Below the pieces are notes generated by a model. That model searched no databases. It saw only the letters and a list, made by a program, of their open reading frames with translations, and was not told the DNA's origin. Positions 9,155 through 18,750 of a DNA stretch of 64,000 nt are shown piece by piece. Every line of letters begins with the position of its first letter. Positions within the stretch are counted from its first letter, which is position 1. The DNA lies in assembly GCF_003438995.1 (NCBI RefSeq), contig NZ_QSUN01000006.1, positions 1-64,000 on the forward strand, written 5' to 3'. The DNA comes from Bacteroides sp. OM05-12. Its GTDB lineage: Bacteria; Bacteroidota; Bacteroidia; Bacteroidales; Bacteroidaceae. The translations under genes and the position numbers were made by a program.

Positions 9155-10676
9155 ATATTTTCTGTTTGAGTTTTAGGAACATTGCGTATGTCATATTTTT
9201 TTCTTCTTTATTAAATGAAATGATATAAAAGAAATATAGGTAGGAAAGCATACTGACAATCGCGATAATAATGAACCGGATAAAAGACGGCTGCATTGTC
9301 TGCTTAATTATTTCCCCGACTAAAATGCCCAAACTTACACAGAACAACATGCTGAATATTACACTCTTTGTATAACTAAAGGCATTAATTTTACATAAAA
9401 TCTGACCGAAATATAAGTCACAAATGATTTTGATAATTGTACCGATTATCATAGAGATATATAAGAATTCGGGGCTCATACCTAATATAAATCCAATGAT
9501 GGTCAGCAGAACCGGCAGGAAGTTAATGATTGAACTCCAAAGCGAATACTTTTTAATTTTACCGACGGAGGCTATTGCTTGTGGTATGAATAAAGTGAGA
9601 TTCTGCAGTATATTTGTTATTAACAGCAATATACAAAATGAATTGCTATATTGTGGTGGCGTTTTTAACCAAAGTTTTAGTATATAGTCCGCATCTACCA
9701 AAACAGGTATAAAGAAGATGGTAACAATGAAAAAAGTTATTTTTGAACCTGTTATAGCGGCACGGAGCATCAATGTATTATCTTTAGCGCCTGCGCTTTT
9801 GGTAATAACCGGGTTTAGAGCTTTTTTTATGCTTGAACCGAAAGTACCTAACTGCCCGGATACTTGGTTGGCAATACCTTGCGCTGCATTGGCTATAGTG
9901 CCGTAGAAATGATTCAAGACCAATCCCAAACCGTAGCCGGATAAAATCGTTGAAGTACTTCCTAATAAGTTCCAGCCTGCAAAGCTACTCATCTCTTTCA
10001 TCAACCCTTTATGCCAATATTTGCGAAGCTGTATAATACATTCTTCATAGTGCTTATGGCAATATACCCGCATGATACTCATGGTTATCAATGGAATACA
10101 TGCCATCAATATTCCATAAACAATCAGTTTATCCGAAAGGGTATAGACAACAATAAAGGCTACTATTAGTTTTAAAACAGATTCGATAATCCCTACAATG
10201 GAATAATAGAGCATATTCTCATGTGCATTAAGCACAGCATCGTATGGCACAGTCATTACGGTAAACATCGTGCTGACGATCAGACTTCCATAAACAACTT
10301 GTGCTGCAAAAACTCTGTCTGTCGGAATGTTGAGGATTCCATTAAAAAAGAAATAGCCAGCTATCAATAATACTACTCCAACGAGTAATGAAATGAGAAG
10401 GTGCAGAACTACACTGACATTGAATATACTTTTCTGTTTTTCTTTATTCCCTTCTCCTTCGGTATAGGACATGAACCGTTGAGTGGCACCTGCCATTGCC
10501 GCATTTAGAAATCCCAGCATGGCAATAGCTCCGCCTACGATATTGAAAATACCGAAGTCGGTTGCTCCTAAGGAATTAAGAATCAGACGGGTAGTGTATA
10601 ACGATATGAACATCGTTACACCCATCTTAGCATATAGATAACCTGTGTTTTTAATTACACGGTTGGCTGTGGACAT
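9141..10676 (-). CDS. wzx: Wzx-type polysaccharide flippase (MATE/oligosaccharidyl-lipid superfamily)
   Basis: Protein of 511 residues with 12-14 hydrophobic helices, starting MSTANRVIKNTGYLYAKMGVTMF, a pattern common to Bacteroides capsule flippases. It should move undecaprenyl-linked repeat units across the cytoplasmic membrane for polymerisation. Its first codons overlap the end of upxZ by 26 bases, and its 3' end overlaps the acyltransferase gene by 14 bases. It is thus the first structural gene of the capsule operon. The function rests on family plus locus context. Confidence 0.85.
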   Translation of the reverse strand: MSTANRVIKNTGYLYAKMGVTMFISLYTTRLILNSLGATDFGIFNIVGGAIAMLGFLNAAMAGATQRFMSYTEGEGNKEKQKSIFNVSVVLHLLISLLVGVVLLIAGYFFFNGILNIPTDRVFAAQVVYGSLIVSTMFTVMTVPYDAVLNAHENMLYYSIVGIIESVLKLIVAFIVVYTLSDKLIVYGILMACIPLITMSIMRVYCHKHYEECIIQLRKYWHKGLMKEMSSFAGWNLLGSTSTILSGYGLGLVLNHFYGTIANAAQGIANQVSGQLGTFGSSIKKALNPVITKSAGAKDNTLMLRAAITGSKITFFIVTIFFIPVLVDADYILKLWLKTPPQYSNSFCILLLITNILQNLTLFIPQAIASVGKIKKYSLWSSIINFLPVLLTIIGFILGMSPEFLYISMIIGTIIKIICDLYFGQILCKINAFSYTKSVIFSMLFCVSLGILVGEIIKQTMQPSFIRFIIIAIVSMLSYLYFFYIISFNKEEKNMTYAMFLKLKQKIYAKR

Positions 10677-11115
10677 ATTCTAAAGTCTCTGCAATTTTTT
10701 GTTCTTCTTTTGTCAATCCCCTCTCCTGCCAGCTATTGATAATCTCATTTGCTTCATCGGCCAATGCTTCATCAAGGACTTCTCCGTAACAATAGATAAG
10801 GAGTTGGCATTTCAATAAGGATGGAGACAATTGGTTTAGTATCCGAAAGATACGATCCAAGATGATTTGTTTCTTTTTATCGTCATCCTGACCATATATG
10901 ACGGCGTTATAACCCATTAAGAGGGATAGGCATAGGGCAGCCTCCTGCTCTGCATCTTTTCCTCTGACGGGAAAAAGTGCATCAACCAAATGACGGATTT
11001 CCGTATTCACACGGCTAATGTCATCGGCATAAACAGGTTCGTCAATATAGTCGAGGAAAAGCTGCTGACGTGCTAAGCGTTGCAGTTTCTCGACCTGTAC
11101 CTGTAAGGTATCCAT
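10651..11115 (-). CDS. upxZ: UpxZ-family capsule transcription inhibitor
   Basis: Small acidic protein of 154 residues, predicted mostly helical, matching the UpxZ family found as the second gene of Bacteroides capsule loci. In B. fragilis UpxZ proteins inhibit the antiterminator UpxY of other capsule loci, so that one capsule dominates at a time. It starts MDTLQVQVEKLQRLARQQLF and ends EYVHSQPCN. It lies 12 bases after upxY and overlaps wzx. No catalytic motif is expected. Confidence 0.9.
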   Translation of the reverse strand: MDTLQVQVEKLQRLARQQLFLDYIDEPVYADDISRVNTEIRHLVDALFPVRGKDAEQEAALCLSLLMGYNAVIYGQDDDKKKQIILDRIFRILNQLSPSLLKCQLLIYCYGEVLDEALADEANEIINSWQERGLTKEEQKIAETLEYVHSQPCN

Positions 11116-11127
11116 GTATGTTTTGAA

Positions 11128-11679
11128 TTATTCTATTTTGGTGCAGTACCATTTAGGGATGTGTATCATAACTCCCAGTGTGACAATGGTAATGACCACG
11201 TAAAAGCGATTTTTGTAACGGACTAACTTCCCTTCCAAACCTTTGAAAGGACCATGTGTGACGCGAACTCTCTGACCTTTTTTAGCTTCCGCCATAGCAG
11301 CATCTACATAGAGTGTGCCTTCGTAATTGGGATCACAGATGGCGCGAAATTCGATCATTTCTTTATCACGTATCTCATAATAACTTTGTGTATCACGATT
11401 ACGGATAAAAAAGATAGGCACAGGGCAATCACTCGTTGCTTTGCTAATTTGTTTTTCACTCTGTGTCTTTTCCAGAAATAACAGATTATGAACTGCGGGT
11501 ATCTGAACCCGATGTTTTTTACCATCAGGTGTGATGCGCTCTTCATAACGCATGGGGATGAAAGAATTTAGTCCTTTTTGGGTAAAGAAATCGGCTACAA
11601 ACTTTTCTTTGCAATAGAAAGTGCGGACGGCATACCATACGCGCGTTTCTTTTTGCTCTTTCTCGTCTGGCTCTTCCAT
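11128..11679 (-). CDS. upxY: UpxY-family transcription antiterminator (NusG-like)
   Basis: NusG-type protein of 183 residues. The NGN domain begins VWYAVRTFYCKEKFVADFF (about residues 14-32), and a KOW motif is seen at about residues 133-162 (KKGQRVRVTHGPFKGLEGKL). UpxY proteins act in cis-like fashion to stop premature termination in the capsule operon leader. It is the first gene of the operon, with a leader of about 130 bases back to the left arm of the inverted repeat at 11810. With the promoter in the present orientation it should be poorly expressed. Confidence 0.93.
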   Translation of the reverse strand: MEEPDEKEQKETRVWYAVRTFYCKEKFVADFFTQKGLNSFIPMRYEERITPDGKKHRVQIPAVHNLLFLEKTQSEKQISKATSDCPVPIFFIRNRDTQSYYEIRDKEMIEFRAICDPNYEGTLYVDAAMAEAKKGQRVRVTHGPFKGLEGKLVRYKNRFYVVITIVTLGVMIHIPKWYCTKIE

Positions 11680-11809
11680 CTCATTTATTAGGTAAAATAT
11701 TATTTTTTACTTTAATAAGCGTTTCTCTTAGGGATAAACCTTCCTGACTCTCTACAGTGTTATGTGTCTGTGAGTCAATAAGAAATGCCCAAAAGGAAAT
11801 AGCCTTTTT
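11680..11809 (-). promoter_or_regulatory. Capsule operon leader region
   Basis: Noncoding segment between the invertible segment and upxY. Read on the minus strand it contains two short inverted repeats, AAAAGG with CCTTTT near 11789-11808, and TGACTC with GAGTCA near 11747-11780. These are candidates for the leader structures on which UpxY-type antitermination would act. No strong U-tract terminator is visible, so their role is inferred from position only. Confidence 0.4.
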
Positions 11810-12050
11810 GTCCTACCTCTATATAAGAGGTAGAATAACACCCCTACATGATTGTCTTTCTGTATATTATGTAACATCTCAAGCTCGATACTTATAACTC
11901 TTCATCAAAAAAATGTCAAAATAAGCAGTTAAATGCAAGAAATTAACTGCTATAAAAATTGCTTTATATTATTGTTTTAGCTTATCTTTGCGGCGTTTTA
12001 GTACTCTGTCCATACCTCTGTGAGTACAACCTCTTATATAGAGGTAGGAC
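11810..12050. promoter_or_regulatory. Invertible promoter segment with 22 bp inverted repeats
   Basis: A perfect 22 bp inverted repeat lies at 11810-11831 (begins GTCCTACCTCTATATAAGAG) and 12029-12050, enclosing 197 bases. Each arm also contains an imperfect palindrome (ACCTCT, AGAGGT). The enclosed DNA carries one Bacteroides promoter pointing to the right. This is the architecture of phase-variable capsule promoters in Bacteroides, where site-specific recombinases flip the segment. In this assembly the promoter points away from upxY, so the capsule would be OFF. No recombinase gene is adjacent, so the enzyme must act from elsewhere. Inversion itself is inferred, not seen. Confidence 0.85.
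11959..11990 (+). promoter_or_regulatory. Promoter inside invertible segment, facing right
   Basis: TTG at 11959-11961 and TATCTTTG at 11983-11990 (matching TAnnTTTG) are separated by 21 bases, a good fit to the primary Bacteroides sigma factor. No TAnnTTTG match was found on the opposite strand within the segment. The predicted start lies near 11997. The first transcribed bases can fold (GTACTC at 12001-12006 with GAGTAC at 12021-12026), followed by the palindromic right arm. After inversion this promoter would read into upxY. Confidence 0.75.
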
Positions 12051-12145
12051 TAATCTTGTCAAAGAATATTTCAGTGTATTTCATCTATATTTCATATTTA
12101 TCATAAATAATCGGGAAAAGGTGCTCGTATCTCAAACTTTATTTT

Positions 12146-12153
12146 TACTTTTG
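12146..12153 (+). promoter_or_regulatory. Candidate -7 element of the thiamine operon
   Basis: TACTTTTG matches TAnnTTTG and lies about 12 bases before the start of the TPP riboswitch, a suitable distance. No clear TTTG is seen 19-21 bases upstream, so the promoter may be weak or need help. Transcription from the invertible promoter upstream could also reach this point, as no terminator is seen between. Confidence 0.5.
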
Positions 12154-12163
12154 TCTGCTGTAA

Positions 12164-12240
12164 AACAAAGGGGTGCCCCGGTGGGCTGAGATTATACCCT
12201 GAGAACCTGATGCAGTTAGTACTGCCGAAGGGATTGTTAC
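12164..12240 (+). promoter_or_regulatory. TPP (thi-box) riboswitch
   Basis: The conserved thi-box cores are present in order: GGGGTGCC at about 12170, GGCTGAGA at 12184-12191, ACCCTGAGAACCTGATGCAG ending near 12214, and CCGAAGGGA near 12225-12233. A P1 stem can form between ACAA (12165) and TTGT (12234). The aptamer binds thiamine pyrophosphate and represses the downstream genes. It lies 73 bases before thiS. No strong intrinsic terminator is visible in the gap, so control of translation or an atypical terminator is possible. Confidence 0.95.
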
Positions 12241-12312
12241 TCTTTTCTTTTCCTGCATCCGCAGCTCTTTGTATTTACACATTACTTATTTTATTTATGA
12301 ACATAAAATGCT

Positions 12313-12513
12313 ATGAAAGTATTGGTAAATAACAAAGAACAGGAAGTTACTTCCGACACTTCTGTTTCCACGTTGGCACAATCGTTGCAATTGCCGGAAA
12401 AAGGGATTGCTATCGCTGTAAACAACCGTATGGTTTCCCGTACGGAATGGGATGGTTTTGTCTTGAAAGAGAACGATAACATAGTAATTATTAAAGCAGC
12501 TTGCGGAGGATAA
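12313..12513 (+). CDS. thiS: Sulfur carrier protein ThiS
   Basis: Small ubiquitin-like carrier of 66 residues. It ends in AACGG, and the terminal Gly-Gly is adenylated by ThiF and converted to a thiocarboxylate that donates sulfur to ThiG for thiazole synthesis. The start ATG is the one nearest to the core fold (MKVLVNNKEQEVTSD). It is the first gene after the TPP riboswitch and lies six bases before thiE. Confidence 0.96.
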   Translation: MKVLVNNKEQEVTSDTSVSTLAQSLQLPEKGIAIAVNNRMVSRTEWDGFVLKENDNIVIIKAACGG

Positions 12514-12519
12514 ATCTAA

Positions 12520-13200
12520 ATGGATTTACAGTTTATTACACATTTCACGGATAGATATTCGTATTATGATTCGGCACGGATGGCACTGGAAGGTGGTTGC
12601 CGCTGGATACAATTGCGAATGAAAGATGCTTCTTCGGAAGAATTGGAACAGGAAGCGGTAAAGGTACGGGCATTATGCCGGGAATATCATGCGGTGTTTA
12701 TCATTGATGACCATGTGGAGTTGGTGAAACGACTGCATGTCGACGGGGTGCATTTAGGAAAGATGGATATGCCGGTGGCAGAAGCCCGTCGTATATTGGG
12801 GAATAATTTCATTATCGGAGGTACGGCAAATACTTTCGAGGATGTGAAAATGCATTATGAAGCCGGAGCTAACTATGTGGGATGCGGTCCTTTCAGATAT
12901 ACGACTACGAAGAAGAATCTAAGTCCGATACTTGGTTTGGAGGGATATAGGAATATTATTTCCCGACTGAAAGCGGAGAATATAGCGATGCCGTTAGTCG
13001 CCATCGGAGGTATTACGAAAGAAGATATTCCGGTTATTGCGGAAACGGGAGTGGTTGGTATCGCTCTATCCGGAACGGTGCTGAGAGCGGATGATCCGGT
13101 TCGGGAAATGAGGGAATTGGTAGAGATGACCCGACAGTTGGGAGTGGAATCGGATTGGCAGATGGAATATTTTAAAGACGAAAAATATAATAAGAAGTAG
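12520..13200 (+). CDS. thiE: Thiamine phosphate synthase
   Basis: TIM-barrel enzyme of 226 residues that joins HMP-pyrophosphate and thiazole phosphate to give thiamine phosphate. Family motifs are seen in order: IQLRMKD (about residue 30), [19 protein letters not shown] (about 76-87), YVGCGPF and VAIGGI. The Gly-Ser motif that usually follows the HLG segment is GTANTF here. Six bases separate it from thiS. A second, more divergent family member lies at the end of the operon. Confidence 0.92.
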   Translation: MDLQFITHFTDRYSYYDSARMALEGGCRWIQLRMKDASSEELEQEAVKVRALCREYHAVFIIDDHVELVKRLHVDGVHLGKMDMPVAEARRILGNNFIIGGTANTFEDVKMHYEAGANYVGCGPFRYTTTKKNLSPILGLEGYRNIISRLKAENIAMPLVAIGGITKEDIPVIAETGVVGIALSGTVLRADDPVREMRELVEMTRQLGVESDWQMEYFKDEKYNKK

Positions 13201-13211
13201 AATATACGAAT

Positions 13212-13979
13212 ATGGAGAAATTGATTATTGCGGGAAAGGAATTTAACTCCCGCCTATTCCTTGGAACGGGAAAATTCAGTTCCAATCAGCTGATGGAAGA
13301 TTCTATTCTTGCATCCGGCTGTGAAATGGTGACTGTAGCCATGAAACGTGTCGATTTGGATGATAAAGAAGATGATATGTTGAAGCATATCGTTCATCCG
13401 AATATCCGGCTTTTACCGAATACTTCGGGCGTTCGCGATGCGGAAGAGGCTGTTTTTGCCGCTCAGATGGCACGCGAGGCTTTTGGTACAAATTGGTTGA
13501 AACTGGAGATTCATCCGGATCCCCGTTACCTCCTACCCGATTCGATTGAAACACTGAAAGCGACTGAGCAGTTGGTGAAGTTGGGATTTGTGGTATTGCC
13601 TTATTGCCAGGCGGATCCTACGCTGTGTAAACGTTTGGAGGAAGCCGGAGCTGCCACAGTAATGCCTTTGGGTGCTCCTATCGGAACAAATAAAGGTTTG
13701 CAAACGAGGGACTTTCTGCGTATTATAATAGAACAAGCAAATGTACCTGTTGTAGTGGATGCCGGTATCGGTGCTCCGAGTCACGCCGCAGAAGCAATGG
13801 AACTGGGCGCATCCGCAGTGTTGGTAAATACGGCGATTGCTGTGGCCGGAAATCCGGTAGAGATGGCAAAAGCCTTTAAATTGGCGGTAGAATCCGGACG
13901 AATGGCTTATGAAGCCGGTTTGGGATCAGTGGGCTTCACTGCTTCCGCTTCTTCTCCTTTAACTTCATTCCTTGACTAA
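13212..13979 (+). CDS. thiG: Thiazole synthase
   Basis: TIM-barrel enzyme of 255 residues that builds the thiazole phosphate ring from deoxyxylulose phosphate, dehydroglycine and ThiS thiocarboxylate. The lysine that forms the Schiff base is within WLKLEI (Lys97). The phosphate-binding segments VVDAGIG and VLVNTAIA are present near residues 177-200. Length is normal. It is co-transcribed with thiE (11-base gap) and thiC (12-base gap). Confidence 0.96.
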   Translation: MEKLIIAGKEFNSRLFLGTGKFSSNQLMEDSILASGCEMVTVAMKRVDLDDKEDDMLKHIVHPNIRLLPNTSGVRDAEEAVFAAQMAREAFGTNWLKLEIHPDPRYLLPDSIETLKATEQLVKLGFVVLPYCQADPTLCKRLEEAGAATVMPLGAPIGTNKGLQTRDFLRIIIEQANVPVVVDAGIGAPSHAAEAMELGASAVLVNTAIAVAGNPVEMAKAFKLAVESGRMAYEAGLGSVGFTASASSPLTSFLD

Positions 13980-15692
<1,713 letters not shown>

Positions 15693-15693
15693 A

Positions 15694-16245
15694 ATGGAAG
15701 CCGGAAGTTTTAAAGAAACATTATCAGGAAAACTGGGCAGGCAGATGGTAGACGGTATTGTGAGGCAGGTGGAAGAAACACCTGCCCGCTTTTCCGAACT
15801 CTATTCTTTATTGGATGATGAAGACTCAAAGATTTCATGGAGAGCTGCTTGGGCATGTGAAAAGCTATGCCTGAAGTATCCTGAATTCTTTTTGCCCAAA
15901 CGCGAAGAGTTGATGGAACGGGCAGTGCGGTGTATGCATGACGGTCAAAAACGCCTGTTATTAAATATGGTTTATCTGCTTCCCGTGTACGAACCCATTT
16001 CTGTGATGTTTCTGGACTTTTGTCTTTCAGCGATGTTATCTCCTAATGAAAGTGTTGCCGTGCAGGCGGTTTGTATGAAGTTGGCATATTCCCTATGTCT
16101 GAAAGAACCAGAATTAATGGGTGAACTTCAGGCTTATTTGGAGAATGCGGAACCGGAATATCTTTCTACGGCCGTACAGTGCACACGAAGAACGATTCTT
16201 AAAAAGATAAGAAAAGGGAGAAATAATAGTTTATCAGAACTTTAA
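15694..16245 (+). CDS. Unknown helical protein in the thiamine operon
   Basis: I do not recognise this 183-residue protein. It is predicted to be almost entirely helical, with repeating paired helices (for example SWRAAWACEKLCLKYPEFF and AVQAVCMKLAYSLCLKEPEL) that suggest a HEAT- or ARM-like adaptor. No signal peptide, membrane segment or metal motif is seen. It starts one base after the thiC stop and 13 bases before thiH, so it is surely co-transcribed with thiamine genes. A structural or adaptor role for the Fe-S enzymes on either side is only a guess. Confidence 0.8.
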   Translation: MEAGSFKETLSGKLGRQMVDGIVRQVEETPARFSELYSLLDDEDSKISWRAAWACEKLCLKYPEFFLPKREELMERAVRCMHDGQKRLLLNMVYLLPVYEPISVMFLDFCLSAMLSPNESVAVQAVCMKLAYSLCLKEPELMGELQAYLENAEPEYLSTAVQCTRRTILKKIRKGRNNSLSEL

Positions 16246-16258
16246 AATAGCAAATACA

Positions 16259-17389
16259 ATGTTTTCAGAAGAACTTGAAAAAATAAATTGGGAGGAGACG
16301 ACCAAAGCCATCTACTCCAAGACTGATGCCGATGTGCGACGTGCGCTCGGAAAGTCACGTTGCGATGTGGATGATTTTATGGCATTGCTCTCTCCTGCTG
16401 CCGAACCCTATCTGGAGACGATGGCGCAATTAAGCCGTAAATATACGTTGGAACGTTTCGGAAAAACCATGTCGATGTTCATCCCTTTGTATATAACAAA
16501 TTCTTGTACTAACTCTTGCGTATATTGCGGATTTCATATCAGCAATCCGATGAAGCGTACTATCTTGACCGAGGAAGAGATTGTCAATGAATATAAGGCA
16601 ATCAAGAAACTGGCTCCGTTTGAGAATCTGTTGTTGGTGACGGGTGAAAATCCTGCCAAAGCCGGAGTACCGTATATTGCTCGTGCGCTTGACTTGGCAA
16701 AACCTTATTTTTCTAATCTTAAAATAGAGGTTATGCCTCTTGATGTAGAAGAGTATGAGGAACTTACGCATCACGGTCTGAATGGTGTTATCTGTTTTCA
16801 AGAGACTTATCACAAAGCGAATTATAATATTTATCATCCTCGCGGAATGAAGTCTAAGTTTGATTGGCGTGTAAACGGTTTTGACCGTATGGGGATGGCG
16901 GGAGTACATTCTATCGGTATGGGAGTGCTTATCGGGTTAGAAAAGGATTGGCGTACGGATATTACGATGATGGCTTATCATCTACGCTATCTTCAGAAGC
17001 GTTATTGGAAAACCAAATATAGCGTGAACTTTCCTCGTATGCGCCCGTCTGAAAATGGTGGGTTCCAGCCGAATGTGATTATGAATGATAAGCAATTGGC
17101 ACAGGTGACTTTTGCCATGCGTATCTTTGACCATGATGTGGATATCTCTTATTCAACCCGTGAACCGGCAAAGATTCGGGATCATATGGCTACGCTTGGA
17201 GTGACTACCATGAGTGCAGAAAGTAAAACGGAACCGGGAGGATATTATAGCTATCCGCAGACTTTGGAACAATTCCACGTAAGTGATGAGCGTACGGCAA
17301 AAGAGATAGCAGCTGTATTGAAGTCTTTAGGACGAGAACCGGTTTGGAAAGATTGGGATGAATCCTTTGATCATGTAAAAGCAGTGTGA
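16259..17389 (+). CDS. thiH: 2-iminoacetate synthase (tyrosine lyase) ThiH
   Basis: Radical SAM enzyme of 376 residues that cleaves tyrosine to dehydroglycine for ThiG. The C-x3-C-x2-C cluster-binding motif is at Cys83, Cys87 and Cys90 (NSCTNSCVYCGF). The C-terminal part matches the ThiH/BATS-type domain (SAESKTEPGGYY). This anaerobic route, rather than ThiO glycine oxidase, fits an anaerobe. It is followed by the thiF-like gene after one base. Confidence 0.95.
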   Translation: MFSEELEKINWEETTKAIYSKTDADVRRALGKSRCDVDDFMALLSPAAEPYLETMAQLSRKYTLERFGKTMSMFIPLYITNSCTNSCVYCGFHISNPMKRTILTEEEIVNEYKAIKKLAPFENLLLVTGENPAKAGVPYIARALDLAKPYFSNLKIEVMPLDVEEYEELTHHGLNGVICFQETYHKANYNIYHPRGMKSKFDWRVNGFDRMGMAGVHSIGMGVLIGLEKDWRTDITMMAYHLRYLQKRYWKTKYSVNFPRMRPSENGGFQPNVIMNDKQLAQVTFAMRIFDHDVDISYSTREPAKIRDHMATLGVTTMSAESKTEPGGYYSYPQTLEQFHVSDERTAKEIAAVLKSLGREPVWKDWDESFDHVKAV

Positions 17390-17390
17390 T

Positions 17391-18080
17391 ATGCGTTATG
17401 ACAGACAACTTATTCTTCCGGAAATAGGTGAAGAAGGACAGCGTAAACTTGCCCAAAATAAAATCTTGATAGTCGGCGTCGGTGGATTAGGCTCTCCCAT
17501 TTCCTTGTACTTGACAGGCGCAGGTGTGGGTACTATCGGACTGGTGGATGATGATGTGGTTAGTATTACCAATCTTCAGAGACAGGTACTTTATTCGGAA
17601 TCGGAACTGGGTATGAAGAAAGCAGAATGTGCAGCAAAACGGTTGGCTGCACTAAACGGAGATGTTAAAGTAATCCCCTACTCAACCCGTTTGACAGAAG
17701 AAAATGCGAAAGAATTAATCGGTCAATATGATATTGTGATAGACGGATGCGATAATTTTGCCACCCGTTATTTGATAAATGACTGTTGCCTTGAACTGGG
17801 TAAAGTGTATGTTTACGGAGCAATAGGTGGTTTTGAAGGGCAAGTTTCCGTATTCAATTATCAAGGGAGTACGAATTACCGGACGCTTTATCCCGATGAA
17901 AAAGAAATGACGGAAATGCCAGTCCCGTCAAAAGGAGTATTAGGAGTAACTCCCGCCGTGGTAGGCAGTGTAGAAGCGAATGAAGCAATAAAGGTTATTT
18001 GCGGTTTTGGTGATGTCTTGGCTGGTAAATTGTGGACAATCGATTTACGTACAATGCAAACGAATATAATTTTGTTGTAA
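17391..18080 (+). CDS. thiF: ThiF/MoeB/HesA family ThiS adenylyltransferase, zinc-less
   Basis: E1-like enzyme of 229 residues, expected to adenylate the C-terminal glycine of ThiS. The ATP-binding loop GVGGLGSP (residues 23-30), the LQRQVLY arginine region and the DGCDNFATRYLIN segment are intact. The two CxxC pairs that hold zinc in E. coli ThiF and MoeB are not present: the only cysteines are in KAECAA, GCDNF, DCCLEL and VICGF. It belongs to the shorter members of the family, ending soon after the last strand. Role assigned from thiS and thiG in the same operon. Confidence 0.88.
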   Translation: MRYDRQLILPEIGEEGQRKLAQNKILIVGVGGLGSPISLYLTGAGVGTIGLVDDDVVSITNLQRQVLYSESELGMKKAECAAKRLAALNGDVKVIPYSTRLTEENAKELIGQYDIVIDGCDNFATRYLINDCCLELGKVYVYGAIGGFEGQVSVFNYQGSTNYRTLYPDEKEMTEMPVPSKGVLGVTPAVVGSVEANEAIKVICGFGDVLAGKLWTIDLRTMQTNIILL

Positions 18081-18084
18081 AACC

Positions 18085-18115
18085 TTTGTAGCATAGATGT
18101 TAATCATTAACTTTG
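18085..18115 (+). promoter_or_regulatory. Internal promoter before the second ThiE-family gene
   Basis: TTTG at 18085-18088 and TAACTTTG at 18108-18115 are separated by exactly 19 bases, a textbook Bacteroides promoter. It lies in the 61-base gap after thiF, the largest gap in the operon. The predicted start near 18122 is 20 bases before the ATG and has no riboswitch, so the last gene could escape TPP control. Confidence 0.75.
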
Positions 18116-18141
18116 CTCTGCAATCACATATTCAATAGATC

Positions 18142-18750
18142 ATGAAACTAATCGTAATAACCAAACCAACGTTCTTCATTGAGGAAGATAAGATTATCAC
18201 AGCCTTGTTTGAAGAAGGTCTGGATATTCTTCATTTAAGGAAACCAGAGACAGCCGCTATGTATTCAGAGCGTTTGTTAACGTTGATTCCGGAAAAATAT
18301 CATCGATATATTGTTACGCATGAACATTTCTATTTGAAGGAAGAGTTTGGTTTGATGGGAATCCATCTCAATGCACGAAATTCGCAAGAGCCCAAAGGTT
18401 TTTCCGGTCATGTAAGTTGCTCTTGTCATTCCATAGAAGAAGTAAAAGCGAAAAAGCGTTATTATGATTACGTTTTTATGAGTCCGATATTCGATAGTAT
18501 TTCTAAGAAAGATTATAACTCCGCATATACCCCCGAAGAACTTCGACAAGCTGCTAAGGAAGGAATAATAGATAAAAATGTAATGGCATTAGGAGGCATT
18601 AATCCCGATAATATACTACAGATAAAGGATTATGGTTTTGGTGGTGCTGTTATTTTAGGTGATTTATGGAATAAGTTTGATGATTGCAAAGATCAGGATT
18701 ACCATCGCATTGTACAGCATTTTATTAAATTGAAAGAAATGGCGGATTAA
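18142..18750 (+). CDS. Second ThiE/TenI-family protein
   Basis: Protein of 202 residues with the TIM-barrel layout of thiamine phosphate synthase and TenI. Recognisable segments are ILHLRKP (about 30), GIHLNARN (about 71), SCHSIEEV, YVFMSPIFDSISKK (about 108-121), ALGGI and VILGDLW. It departs from thiE in several active-site positions: the IDD/IND motif is THEHFY here, and the phosphate-binding Gly-Ser region differs. It could be a thiazole tautomerase (TenI), a second synthase or a salvage enzyme; the sequence does not decide. It has its own promoter and a terminator after it. Confidence 0.75.
   Translation: MKLIVITKPTFFIEEDKIITALFEEGLDILHLRKPETAAMYSERLLTLIPEKYHRYIVTHEHFYLKEEFGLMGIHLNARNSQEPKGFSGHVSCSCHSIEEVKAKKRYYDYVFMSPIFDSISKKDYNSAYTPEELRQAAKEGIIDKNVMALGGINPDNILQIKDYGFGGAVILGDLWNKFDDCKDQDYHRIVQHFIKLKEMAD

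Noticed and set aside
11959..12189. Plus-strand 76-codon reading frame
   Set aside because: It runs through the promoter, the right inverted-repeat arm and into the TPP riboswitch; no family match and no conserved start context. These noncoding features explain the sequence better.
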